Assembly (NCBI GenBank): GCA_013138975.1
Contig: WTBR01000020.1
Span: forward strand, 145,163 to 209,162
DNA: 64,000 nucleotides
Source: Bacteroidales bacterium
GTDB lineage: Bacteria; Bacteroidota; Bacteroidia; Bacteroidales; UBA12077
Direction: 5' to 3'
This document shows, piece by piece, positions 10,348-17,980 of the stretch. A program made the translations under genes and the position numbers. How positions within the stretch are numbered: position 1 is the stretch's first letter; every line of letters starts with the position of its first letter. The notes beneath the pieces were generated by a model. The model had not been told where the DNA came from. It was given only the letters and a program-made list of their open reading frames with translations, and searched no databases.

Positions 10348-10605
10348 ATGTTTATAAATTTATTAGAGTGTTTAGAAAGAATCGAAGAATTAGATAGTTT
10401 AATTCAACTAGAAAAAACGGGACGGCCAAATGAGTTAGCAGAAAATTTAGAACTTTCTGTAAGGCAAATTTACAGACTAATTGGGTTTATGAAAAATCGA
10501 GGTGCGGAGATTGAATTTTGTAATTATAAACAATCTTATAAATACGTAAATCCGGTTAAATTTCAAATAGGGTTTGTTAAACAAGAAATGGCACAATTGC
10601 ATTAA
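10348..10605 (+). CDS. Small helix-turn-helix DNA-binding protein
   Basis: This 85-residue protein has an N-terminal helix followed by a helix-turn-helix (about residues 24-50: GRPNELAENLELSVRQIYRL) and a short basic tail with aromatic residues. Proteins of this size and pattern are common in Bacteroidota and are often encoded beside double-glycine leader peptides; I looked for such a peptide in 9968-11119 and found none. It probably binds DNA as a dimer. The leader has a G-run (GGGGGGTCACC, about 10276-10286) and a TTTTG tract that may be promoter elements. It is flanked on both sides by the 10-15 kb repeat family. Confidence 0.75.
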   Translation: MFINLLECLERIEELDSLIQLEKTGRPNELAENLELSVRQIYRLIGFMKNRGAEIEFCNYKQSYKYVNPVKFQIGFVKQEMAQLH

Positions 10606-10614
10606 CACCCATTA

Positions 10615-10720
10615 CAGCACAAGCATTTCGCTTGTGTTTATCATTTAAATACGTCTATCCCAATCCGATAATTATCGAGATAGAATAAATCTGGACTAGA
10701 TTTGGCTAAGCGCTAAATTG
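10615..10720. repeat. GCAAGCGTCTCGC repeat, copy B (decayed)
   Basis: The left arm GCACAAGCATTTCGCTTGTG (from 10617) is itself a near-palindrome of the family. The interior keeps a CCGATAATTATCG hairpin. The right arm is not preserved. The remainder of 10606-11046 is non-coding as far as I can tell. Confidence 0.5.
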
Positions 10721-11046
10721 AATTGTTACCAGTGGGATATTTATGTGCCGATTGGGGGCTAACAAGTATGAGACTTGCCCCTTCCTAAGACATTACAAAA
10801 CCTTTTCTGGCAAAAAATTTTTCCCAAATGATGAAATTTTTGCCTCATGTGTCACGATCTCATCAAATTAATGCTATGATACCCAATTCTTGCAAAAAAC
10901 TGTATTTCCCAACTTATTTAATGTAAATCACCTCTTACTTTGTACGAAAGGGTTACATGTATTTTACTGCCAATAGCGACACTATCTGCAAGTTACAATA
11001 CATTAGATGTAAAATCAATTACTAAGTCTGAATAAAATAAGCCGAT

Positions 11047-11098
11047 AGTGCAAGCGTCTCGTTTGTACTAGTAAGGGCACAAGTGAAACGCATGCGCC
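11047..11098. repeat. GCAAGCGTCTCGC repeat, copy C (arms only)
   Basis: The two arms of the family (GTGCAAGCGTCTCGTTTGTA and GGCACAAGTGAAACGCATGC) lie only a few bases apart, so the ~100-nt interior seen in complete copies is absent and a compact hairpin remains. It lies just past the stop of the DUF3788 gene and could serve as its terminator. Confidence 0.6.
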
Positions 11099-11119
11099 AA
11101 TTGTTGCTAATACCAGCAG

Positions 11120-11542
11120 TTAATTTTTAAGTTTTATTTCAATCAATTGTTTAATGTCGGGAAGTATTGAATCATTTTTAATATCTATCCGAATACCTCG
11201 GCCTTCGGCATATTTTGTTGCTTGTGCAAGTTCTGTTTTAATATCTGGTGAAATATTACTTTCCAATACAATATCAGTTGCTTTTTGCCCGAATACAAAT
11301 GCTACTTTAAAATATTTGTCTCTAGGCAGGAAATATATGATTGCTCTCTTTTTATCTTTAATTCTATAACTCCAACCGTATTTTTTGCCCGGGTAATTCC
11401 ATTCTGCTAATCCATTTGGATATTTTTCCAAAACAAATTCATGTATCTTATTCCACAATTCATAAGTAGAATCCAAATTTTCAATTATATCCTTGTTAGT
11501 TGGTTTTATTGCTTTATCCGTAAAAATACTTATATCTTCCAT
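11120..11542 (-). CDS. DUF3788 family protein
   Basis: This 140-residue cytoplasmic protein has the features of DUF3788: aromatic-rich core NYPGKKYGWSYRIKDKKRAI, then FLPRDKYFKVAFVFGQKA and YAEGRGIRIDI. The family is related to YdhG/YjbR-like small alpha/beta proteins and has no established biochemical role. It is a single gene between repeat copies C and D. Such genes are common as accessory cargo; nothing here indicates a partner. Confidence 0.8.
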   Translation of the reverse strand: MEDISIFTDKAIKPTNKDIIENLDSTYELWNKIHEFVLEKYPNGLAEWNYPGKKYGWSYRIKDKKRAIIYFLPRDKYFKVAFVFGQKATDIVLESNISPDIKTELAQATKYAEGRGIRIDIKNDSILPDIKQLIEIKLKN

Positions 11543-11564
11543 TTTATTTCTAGTCTGTAAGGCT

Positions 11565-11590
11565 CTTTCAATAGCACAAGCGAAATTTTT
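11565..11590. repeat. GCAAGCGTCTCGC repeat, copy D (fragment)
   Basis: A short piece (AATAGCACAAGCGAAA) matches one arm of the family directly upstream of the DUF3788 gene. No partner arm is visible. Confidence 0.35.
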
Positions 11591-11612
11591 GAGCCAGTTA
11601 GAGTAAATTTTC

Positions 11613-12347
11613 TTAAAAATTATAAGTTAATCCTAAGTCTACTTTTAAGTCCAAAAACCTTTCTTTTTTTCTTGAATAAGGCATTTCCATATATTCATTA
11701 ATCATATAAATAAATCCAGGCTCCAAATTAATTGCCAATTTTTCATTTAATCTTCTACTTATACCAATCGATGAAAAACCACTTACAATATAATCTGCTT
11801 TATATTCATTATAATTACCAGATTCCTTTCGAATATAATCATATTCATAAAAACCCTCGGAGTCATATTCGGCTGATAACAAAAAGCTAAGTTGCAATCC
11901 AAAAGTCTGATATATTCTTATTTTTGAATTATTGAAATAATTTACACTAAATGCAATTGGAATTCCAAAAAATTTATACGTTCGCTCAGAATTAACCCTA
12001 TAGGGCATATCGAGAAGAGGTAATGTAGCTTCGCTTGTATCATAAAGCATTCCCGTACTTAAGCTATTCTTTCGTATTTCATAAGAAAATCCAATATTCA
12101 AACTAAGGTATTTATCCATATCAAACTCAAATCTTACTTGGCTTCTTATGCCAAATTGAGGGGTCTCACTTTCATTATTATATCTAGAAGAATAATCTCC
12201 ATAATCGGTTATTTGATAAGATAAGATTGGAGCGATTTGAACTGAAATACGAACATCATTTTGTGCATTCACAAATTGACTTAAAATTGTTGTTATGAAA
12301 AGTAACAATAAAAATTCTTTTGAATATTTAAGCTTTTCCATGTTCAT
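11613..12347 (-). CDS. Outer-membrane beta-barrel protein
   Basis: This 244-residue protein has a signal peptide ending FVNAQN and alternating hydrophobic/polar strands with many Tyr, Ser and Asn (for example DKYLSLNIGFSYEI, KIRIYQTFGLQLSF, YIVSGFSSIGISRR). It ends with an amphipathic strand finishing in aromatic Phe (LKVDLGLTYNF). This is the PorT/OmpA-like outer-membrane barrel signature frequent in Bacteroidota. The C-terminal Phe fits recognition by the BAM machinery. It is a single gene with no transport partner nearby; its substrate is unknown. Confidence 0.8.
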   Translation of the reverse strand: MNMEKLKYSKEFLLLLFITTILSQFVNAQNDVRISVQIAPILSYQITDYGDYSSRYNNESETPQFGIRSQVRFEFDMDKYLSLNIGFSYEIRKNSLSTGMLYDTSEATLPLLDMPYRVNSERTYKFFGIPIAFSVNYFNNSKIRIYQTFGLQLSFLLSAEYDSEGFYEYDYIRKESGNYNEYKADYIVSGFSSIGISRRLNEKLAINLEPGFIYMINEYMEMPYSRKKERFLDLKVDLGLTYNF

Positions 12348-12456
12348 TTATATTTTGTTACGCTAAGTATGTGAATGTACATATTTTTAACAAAAGCATC
12401 AAACAAACGATCTTTAAAAGCCTTGAAAATCATTAAAACTTAAGCTGTATTTACCT

Positions 12457-12609
12457 CAATAGTGCAGCGTCTCGCATGTGCTCCAAATTAAAAACGTCTT
12501 GTTAAAACATCTCCGATATTTATACTATACTACTATAGGATTGGAATACATTCGGATTAAAATTGGGTTAATGCTATAAAGGCACAAGCGATTGCTTGTG
12601 CGATTGGAG
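12457..12609. repeat. GCAAGCGTCTCGC repeat, copy E (complete, ~150 bp)
   Basis: It begins AATAGTGCAGCGTCTCGCAT and ends GGCACAAGCGATTGCTTGTG. The interior has the conserved blocks GTTAAAACATC, CCGATATTTATA and AGGATTGGAATAC, and an AAAATTGGGTTAATGC segment. It aligns end to end with copies F and G. No open reading frame is present. Confidence 0.8.
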
Positions 12610-12645
12610 CAATTATTTATGAGTGCGTTCAGCAATCGGCTTTCT

Positions 12646-14238
12646 TCATTTTTCTATTAAATTTAACTCATCTTCCACAATTTTACACATTTTAATTCCT
12701 TCAGAATCTCCAACATTTTTTGCTATTTCTTTTGCTTTTATGAGGTACTCAAGCGCTTTTTTTATATTTCTCTTTTCTCTATTAATTATTACTAAGTTAA
12801 AATTTGCGATTCCTTTTTCAAGCATAAAACCACCGTGATTCTCAAAAAAATCATATGTTTTATTGTAATAAAATTCAGCCTTTAATAAGAATTTTTCTTC
12901 TTTATTTTCCTTATACATTTCAATAAATAAATCCCCTCTGGAATTATTGTGTGTGGCTATCATATAATCCGGATTATCCCCGGCCTTATGCTCTTTTCCT
13001 TCTGTTATCCGAGGTAGTAAATCATCGATATCCTCAAATGTTTTTATAGCTCCATCAAAATCTTTATCAAGTAATAGGAATTTGGAGTACTTTGAGTATG
13101 CACTCTTTAAAAGCCTGTTGTTATTAATTTCCTTAGCCAAATCTATCGATTCCAACACATAAGTATATTTGTCATTTGTATTCGGAATATTTCCTTGTTT
13201 TATTAAATTGTAAGTATTAAAAGATAGTGCATTATAAATTTCAATTTTCTGTTTTTTTTCAACACTTTGATTCTTTAAAATATCTTCAAAAACATGCGAT
13301 GATTCCGTAAATAGATTTCTTTGTTGTAATAAAGCTGCTACAAAAATCATACTCTTAACTTTATCCTTAAAATGAGAGGGTAATTCTTTACAATAGTTTT
13401 TCCAATTAGTTTTATTAACCGACTTTCCTATTTTTCTTTTTGTAAAACCATTATACCATTTTTGAATTAGTTCATCTGTATTGCAATTTATATTTACTCC
13501 ATTAAAAATAGAAAAGCATTCTGTAAGTTTGTCAACAGAAAAATTATTTTGCATGGAATGGTTAATATAAAAAATAGTTTTATTACTATTATTTATATCC
13601 TTCAAGTAAGGAACAATATCAAAATAATCGGAACAACTATATCCAAGAACTATGATATACTTCTCTTTTGAAAATCTAAATATATAATCTAAAAGCTGTT
13701 TTCTTTTTTTGATTTTTTCTTGAATAGAAATATCATACATGAAAATCCTAGTAGTTTCCTTATCTTCAATTGAGCCATGAATTTTTATATAAGTTGGTGG
13801 GGAAACATTTTCAACCTTAAAATCATCTTCCCTGAAAAGGGAATTTAAATCAAGGCCATCAGTTATTGAAGCTTTTTCAATAAGCATGTCAAAATTAGTC
13901 GTAAGAAGAGTTTTTAACTTCTTATTCTTTAATAGGAAGGATGTGAATTTATGAAATAAAGTAGGCTCTCCTAGATTAAAAATATTTAGAATTTCATCAC
14001 TTCCGGAGAAGCCGATTAAAAATTCCATGAATAATTCAAAAGGTGTTTCTAGCAGCGCTTCGTAATACTGCGCCATTCCAATTGACTCAAGTATTTCATA
14101 TTTCAAATCATTCACCAGAGGGATTCCTGAATTAATAGAAATACCGGCTCCAAAAAATAATATATAATCATTATCCGACATTTTTTGGAGAAAATCGGTA
14201 AAATCCGTAATTGTTTTAAAATTATATAAACCTGTCAT
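12646..14238 (-). CDS. SIR2-domain protein with C-terminal TPR-like region
   Basis: The 530-residue protein has an N-terminal SIR2-like Rossmann domain (about 1-265): nucleotide loop GAGIS (30-34) and SGIP, TTNFD with Asn115, IHGS with His154, and GYSCSD (199-204). Asn and His at these positions are the NAD-cleaving pair in defence-type SIR2 enzymes. No zinc-binding cysteine quartet of deacetylase sirtuins is evident. Residues about 290-530 are helical repeats resembling TPRs. A phage-triggered NAD-depleting role is plausible from family knowledge but unproven. It lies alone between repeat copies E and F, consistent with accessory cargo. Confidence 0.85.
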   Translation of the reverse strand: MTGLYNFKTITDFTDFLQKMSDNDYILFFGAGISINSGIPLVNDLKYEILESIGMAQYYEALLETPFELFMEFLIGFSGSDEILNIFNLGEPTLFHKFTSFLLKNKKLKTLLTTNFDMLIEKASITDGLDLNSLFREDDFKVENVSPPTYIKIHGSIEDKETTRIFMYDISIQEKIKKRKQLLDYIFRFSKEKYIIVLGYSCSDYFDIVPYLKDINNSNKTIFYINHSMQNNFSVDKLTECFSIFNGVNINCNTDELIQKWYNGFTKRKIGKSVNKTNWKNYCKELPSHFKDKVKSMIFVAALLQQRNLFTESSHVFEDILKNQSVEKKQKIEIYNALSFNTYNLIKQGNIPNTNDKYTYVLESIDLAKEINNNRLLKSAYSKYSKFLLLDKDFDGAIKTFEDIDDLLPRITEGKEHKAGDNPDYMIATHNNSRGDLFIEMYKENKEEKFLLKAEFYYNKTYDFFENHGGFMLEKGIANFNLVIINREKRNIKKALEYLIKAKEIAKNVGDSEGIKMCKIVEDELNLIEK

Positions 14239-14333
14239 TCTCTCAACTTTATTGCTAACATTGATGTATATGAAATGATTGGCATTTCAATACTTTCCTA
14301 TCAAGCCGCTGCAATTTTTATTAAATGTACTCT

Positions 14334-14487
14334 CAATAGCGTAAGCGTCTCGCTAGTGCTCCAAATTTAATACATCTAGTTTAAACATTATCCTATATTT
14401 ATAATACACTATAGAATTGGAATATATTTAAATTAAAATTGGTTAATTGTAATAAAGGCACAAGCGGGACGCTTGCGCCATTTGAAG
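14334..14487. repeat. GCAAGCGTCTCGC repeat, copy F (complete, ~150 bp)
   Basis: The left arm is GCGTAAGCGTCTCGCTAGTG (14339-) and the right arm is GGCACAAGCGGGACGCTTGC (14458-). The interior blocks TAAACATTATCC, TATAGAATTGGAATAT and AAAATTGGTTAATTG match copies E and G. The element occupies most of the gap between the SIR2 and hicB genes. Confidence 0.85.
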
Positions 14488-14521
14488 TAAAAAGGGTAAA
14501 AAGCAAAACCAACTATTTCTT

Positions 14522-14872
14522 TTAGATTTCCTTTCCTGTTTCTTTAAAAATTCTTTCTCTTATTGATTCAGCAACGAAATTATTTAAAGACATTTTTTCT
14601 TCCATAGCAAGCAAAGCTGCTTTTCGATGAAGACTAGCTGATACTCTAACATTAAAACTCCCTTTAAAAGGTTTTTCAGGTGTTATATCCTCGTTTTTAC
14701 AATCAGTTAAATAAGTATCTATTGCCTCATTAAAATCTACTTCAAGTTCGCTTCCTGTTTTTCCTTCATAAGAAATCAGCCCTCTTATACCCAGAACTTT
14801 TCCATATAACAAATCATCTTCTTTGCTATATTCAATACTACCTGTGTAATTTTTATATTCTAAATGTTTCAT
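14522..14872 (-). CDS. hicB: HicB-type antitoxin
   Basis: This 116-residue protein has an N-terminal HicB partial-RNase-H-like fold (SIEYSKEDDLLYGKVLGIRG) and a C-terminal ribbon-helix-helix segment (NVRVSASLHRKAALLAMEEK to FVAESIRERI). HicB proteins neutralise the HicA mRNA interferase and autoregulate the operon through the RHH domain. The ATG overlaps the stop of the upstream hicA remnant by four bases (ATGA), the normal hicA-hicB arrangement. With hicA broken here, the antitoxin is an orphan. A TTG, GTG or other internal start is unlikely. Confidence 0.9.
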   Translation of the reverse strand: MKHLEYKNYTGSIEYSKEDDLLYGKVLGIRGLISYEGKTGSELEVDFNEAIDTYLTDCKNEDITPEKPFKGSFNVRVSASLHRKAALLAMEEKMSLNNFVAESIRERIFKETGKEI

Positions 14873-15060
14873 AATCCTAATACCTCCTTAATTTGTTTCA
14901 TTTGATAATGTTTCATAATTCCACTTGGATGTGGTTTGTGTAACATAACGGGAACTCCGTCTTGATTCATAAACTTAACTCTTGATCCTGACGTTTTTCC
15001 TTTTTAGAAACAACACAATTGTAACTATATTTAGTTGCAAATGCAAATTGATTATTTGTT
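14869..15060 (-). pseudogene. hicA: hicA toxin remnant (5' end lost)
   Basis: Read on the minus strand, the frame ending at 14869 encodes GKTSGSRVKF, then VMLHKPHPSG, then KQIKEVLGL and stop. This is the unmistakable C-terminal half of a HicA/YcfA-like double-stranded-RNA-binding toxin. An in-frame TAA sits just upstream at 15004-15006. The +1 frame above it reads NCVVSKK, so a lost A in the A-run near 15001 would restore about 19 more residues. No start codon is present and repeat copy G begins about 30 bases further on. The N-terminal catalytic-His region is therefore missing. Confidence 0.8.
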
Positions 15061-15090
15061 ATTTTAAAGGATCGTATTTATTCAGTTGCT

Positions 15091-15250
15091 CTAAATAGCG
15101 CAAGCGTCTCGCTTGTGCTCCTGAATAAATACATCCCGTTAAAACATCATCCGATATTTATATTACACTACTAAGGATTGGAATACTTTAAAATTAAAAT
15201 TGGTTAATTGCTAAAAAGGCACAAGCGAGACGCTTGCGTCATTTGGAGTC
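15091..15250. repeat. GCAAGCGTCTCGC repeat, copy G (best preserved)
   Basis: The left arm GCGCAAGCGTCTCGCTTGTG (15098-) and right arm GGCACAAGCGAGACGCTTGC (15218-) are almost perfect inverted repeats around a ~100-nt interior. This is the cleanest copy of the family. It sits immediately upstream of the truncated hicA and may have caused or followed its disruption. Confidence 0.88.
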
Positions 15251-15282
15251 GTATTATATTTTTATTCTATTTATATCCATAT

Positions 15283-15561
15283 TTAATATGGCAAATCTTC
15301 TATTTCATCATTTGATAAATCTGATTTTAGCTCACTCAATTCTTCACAATCATCATTAGAATCTTTTTCACAGCTCATTAACCAATATTCTCCATTTTTG
15401 AAGTGGTCAATATCTGTTGCATTTTTCTCATAAAATTCTTCTGAAGGAATGCCATCTATCACATAAACCTTTCGGAATTTCATTTTACCTCCAACAAAAT
15501 AGGATTCCCTAATATATTCAAGTCCTCTTTTATCTTTATGAATTTTCTTTTTTTTCTTCAA
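15283..15561 (-). CDS. Hypothetical protein with acidic tail
   Basis: This 92-residue protein has a Lys-rich start (KKKKKIHKDKRG), a central strand-rich segment (YFVGGKMKFRKVYVIDGIPS, then ATDIDHFKNGEYW) and a very acidic C-terminus. No ATG is available upstream of the conserved part: the start is a TTG at 15561 with an in-frame stop 12 bases above it, so a non-canonical start is required. It lies 9 bases after the preceding gene, probably in one transcript. No known function; the central motif looks like a conserved fold. Confidence 0.6.
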   Translation of the reverse strand: MKKKKKIHKDKRGLEYIRESYFVGGKMKFRKVYVIDGIPSEEFYEKNATDIDHFKNGEYWLMSCEKDSNDDCEELSELKSDLSNDEIEDLPY

Positions 15562-15570
15562 TTCTTTATT

Positions 15571-15903
15571 TTATACGTTCACTACCATTAAAGTTGAATC
15601 TAAATCAAAAGGTTCGGCAGTAAATTTGATATTATTAGTTTCTGCAACTTTCTTGAACTTATCATAGGCGATACTTTTCATTGCATATTCTCCACAAGAA
15701 CATCCATAATCATTCAATATATTTTTAAATAGTACTTTATCAATTCGAAAATCAGATTTCCCATAACCACAATCTAACATAAACTGAGTAGCTACATCTT
15801 CACTCTCTGCAATGTAACATGCATTCTCATTATACTCATAGCACTCTTCAAATAAAATAAATCCACTGAATCCGATAATTACATTTAAATATTCCTTTTC
15901 CAT
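15571..15903 (-). CDS. Hypothetical protein
   Basis: This 110-residue protein is acidic, with five cysteines including CGYG and CSCGEYAMKS segments. There is no signal peptide and no membrane helix. ATG 15903 is chosen over TTG 15930 because it has a better initiation context. It probably forms a two-gene operon with the 92-residue protein that follows. The pair lies between the 10-15 kb repeat cluster and the attC-like array. I do not recognise the family. Confidence 0.6.
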   Translation of the reverse strand: MEKEYLNVIIGFSGFILFEECYEYNENACYIAESEDVATQFMLDCGYGKSDFRIDKVLFKNILNDYGCSCGEYAMKSIAYDKFKKVAETNNIKFTAEPFDLDSTLMVVNV

Positions 15904-15984
15904 ACCTTCAATATTAACAACAACAATCAATAATTAACTTCCTGAAAATTACATAAAATTTCAATAATGTATTCAAGATCAATT

Positions 15985-16145
15985 TTTATACAAGATGGTC
16001 ATAATGACACCCACGTTCATTATAAAAATAGTTGCCGACTGCATTGCACTTTCCTGTCAAGTTGCAAGAAAATTGAAGCGGGCTACAAGCCTTGAAAATA
16101 CAACTGTCTCGGTTATTATTCATATATATCGTTAGCGTTTTGTGC
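15985..16145 (-). other. attC-like spacer 0 (weakest member)
   Basis: On the minus strand the site opens with the box GCACAAAACGCTAAC (rc of 16131-16145) just past the stop of the MNT-HEPN gene. The AAACGCTAAC part has an exact complement in GTTAGCGTTT at 18007-18016 on the same strand. The inner stem is imperfect and the far boundary is not clear, so only the first edge is well supported. Confidence 0.45.
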
Positions 16146-16146
16146 T

Positions 16147-17037
16147 TTATTCCCCTGCTTGTAATTCTTTTTCCTTTAATTCATTTATTCGTTTTTTGCA
16201 GTGTCTTTCTGTTATTTCCAACAATTTCTTCGCTTGCTTTTCCCAATAGTCCAACTGCTCTTTTGTAACCTTGTAATGTTCTTCTGTAATATATCTTCCA
16301 CCAATGTAAGCAGAATCAAGATGCCAAAACAAAAACTTTTCATCATCTGAATTCTGGGGAAAACAATCATCAATCTCAGGTACATATCGCTTGGCATTCA
16401 TTCTTAAACGTACAAGTCTGTGTTCATAAGGGTTGTTTCTGCTATAAATAATTTCAATTGCAGTATAACAATTTTCAACACATTGCTGTAATTCAAATGC
16501 CGCTTTTTGAGCATACTTATGGTTATTTGTCTCTATAAATCTTTTTCTAAAAACCTCAAAACCTTCAAAATCAGTTTCAGAAGTACCAAACCATTGTTTA
16601 AAGTCAAGTTCCGCAATTTCTCTCAATCGTTTTGGTGTCAGATTTTCTGCATTAGCCAATTCAACTTGTTTATCTTGGTATAATACAATGCCTTGATGTT
16701 TTATTTCCGAGAAAAAGTACTGACCTTCCCTAAGGTGCATATTTACAAATCCAAGAGTTTCAACTACCGTATCAACTGCTGTAGCAATGCCTTCAAACAT
16801 TTTTCGCAGTCTGTTTCTTAAATCTTCGCAGTCTCGTTCGTCTCTTGTCAGGACACATATATCATAGTCGCTTTTCTTTCCGCTCCTGCCTCCTACATGT
16901 TCTTTCCAGTCACCACGGGCGTATGAACCATACAAAATTATCATTGAAACCATTCCTGTCTCTTTTATTCTTTCAGTTATGGTTTCAAGTTCCTTTATCT
17001 TATCTTCTGGCAGGTGTTCTAAGTCATTTTCTGTCAT
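16147..17037 (-). CDS. MNT nucleotidyltransferase-HEPN fusion protein
   Basis: The N-terminal half (about 20-125) is a minimal nucleotidyltransferase: LYGSYARGDW with GS at 37-38, a basic loop, then DYD at 57-59, and a possible third carboxylate at D89. The C-terminal half (about 140-290) is a HEPN helical bundle with the RNase-type motif RYITEEH (R248-x5-H254). Separate MNT and HEPN proteins form toxin-antitoxin pairs in which MNT adenylylates or AMPylates the HEPN RNase; here both are fused in one chain. It is cargo of the first attC-like unit, its stop lying two bases from the boundary box. Confidence 0.88.
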   Translation of the reverse strand: MTENDLEHLPEDKIKELETITERIKETGMVSMIILYGSYARGDWKEHVGGRSGKKSDYDICVLTRDERDCEDLRNRLRKMFEGIATAVDTVVETLGFVNMHLREGQYFFSEIKHQGIVLYQDKQVELANAENLTPKRLREIAELDFKQWFGTSETDFEGFEVFRKRFIETNNHKYAQKAAFELQQCVENCYTAIEIIYSRNNPYEHRLVRLRMNAKRYVPEIDDCFPQNSDDEKFLFWHLDSAYIGGRYITEEHYKVTKEQLDYWEKQAKKLLEITERHCKKRINELKEKELQAGE

Positions 17038-17160
17038 GATTCATGCCCTTATTAGTTGTTTCTTCTATTTTTCTTGCACCTAAAAGTATAAAATCATAAG
17101 CAACTATAAAATCTGAAACTGATAATTCTTCTATTTTTGTTCTAATCTCCTTTTATTTTA

Positions 17161-17295
17161 GCACAATAGCCCTTACAACGAACGCTGCTAAAAAATCGAT
17201 GCGGATTTTAAGAGATTGATCTTCTGCGAGGACGGTAACAATCGAATCAAATGAACCGATTTTGACGGTCGATATTGCTAGCTATTGTTATATGC
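17161..17295 (-). other. attC-like spacer between cassette genes
   Basis: On the minus strand it opens with GCATATAAC (17287-17295, shown as rc) and contains arms GCTAGCAATATCGA and ATCGATTTTTTAGCAGC that pair with an unpaired extra base near the foot, as attC stems do. The box GTTATATGC at 17287-17295 on the plus strand is the exact complement of GCATATAAC at 17981-17989. The site lies between the genes at 16147 and 17301. Confidence 0.6.
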
Positions 17296-17300
17296 TGTTA

Positions 17301-17963
17301 TTATTCTGGTTTCTGTAATTTAATTATTTCATCTTTTTTGTTATTAATTAAATCTTTTTTTATCTCTATATCCATTAAACTTATTTTAAAACTGATTACA
17401 TTTTTTTCAATTTTATTTTCTGGATAATTTTCAAAAAAATCTTCTAATATTTTAAGCTGTTTCTCATATGAATCTTCAAATTTTTCTTTTAATATTTCAT
17501 AGGATTTTACAGCAATACGCTGTTTGATTTTACGAAGTTTATTTCCTTTCTTGTCTTGAAGTATTTTTAAGGAATCTTTAAATAAATACATAACACAAAG
17601 TTCGAAAGCTTCTTCTTTATTAATCCCATTAAAAGCATTTGAATATTGTTTTTTTAATTTGTTTTCTAGCCCATCAATTTTATTAATCACATATGAGTAA
17701 CTTATCGCATCAATGTTATGCATAAATTGATTACGAATTGACATAAAATTTTCAATCGTTGTTTTCTCACGTTTAGTTATATTCTCAACGTCAAGCAATA
17801 AATTTAATTTCTGATTAATACTTAAAGAGGAGGCTGTGTTTCCTAATGATTTGGAAGTTTTAAAATTAGTAATATCTAGTAGGTGAGCTAATTCATAGCT
17901 AACAAACTCTTCAAGCATTAAAGAGTATTCTAGTATTTTGGTTCTTTTGTCTATTCCTTCCAT
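17301..17963 (-). CDS. HEPN-like helical protein with RNQFMH motif
   Basis: This 220-residue, mainly helical, Lys/Glu-rich cytoplasmic protein has SIRNQFMHN at 76-83, giving R77-x4-H82. That is the RN-x3-H pattern of HEPN/MltR/DUF4145-type domains, in which Arg and His form an RNase site in active members. The C-terminal half is a long charged helical region with no recognisable domain. It is the sole gene of the unit bounded by GTTATATGC and GCATATAAC. An RNA-targeting role is inferred from the motif only. Confidence 0.65.
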   Translation of the reverse strand: MEGIDKRTKILEYSLMLEEFVSYELAHLLDITNFKTSKSLGNTASSLSINQKLNLLLDVENITKREKTTIENFMSIRNQFMHNIDAISYSYVINKIDGLENKLKKQYSNAFNGINKEEAFELCVMYLFKDSLKILQDKKGNKLRKIKQRIAVKSYEILKEKFEDSYEKQLKILEDFFENYPENKIEKNVISFKISLMDIEIKKDLINNKKDEIIKLQKPE

Positions 17964-17980
17964 TGTGCTGTTCTATAATT

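Noticed and set aside
10051..15250. Recurring GCAAGCGTCTCGC units considered as a CRISPR array
   Set aside because: Units are ~150 bp, imperfect, kilobases apart and separated by genes; there are no regular spacers and no cas genes.
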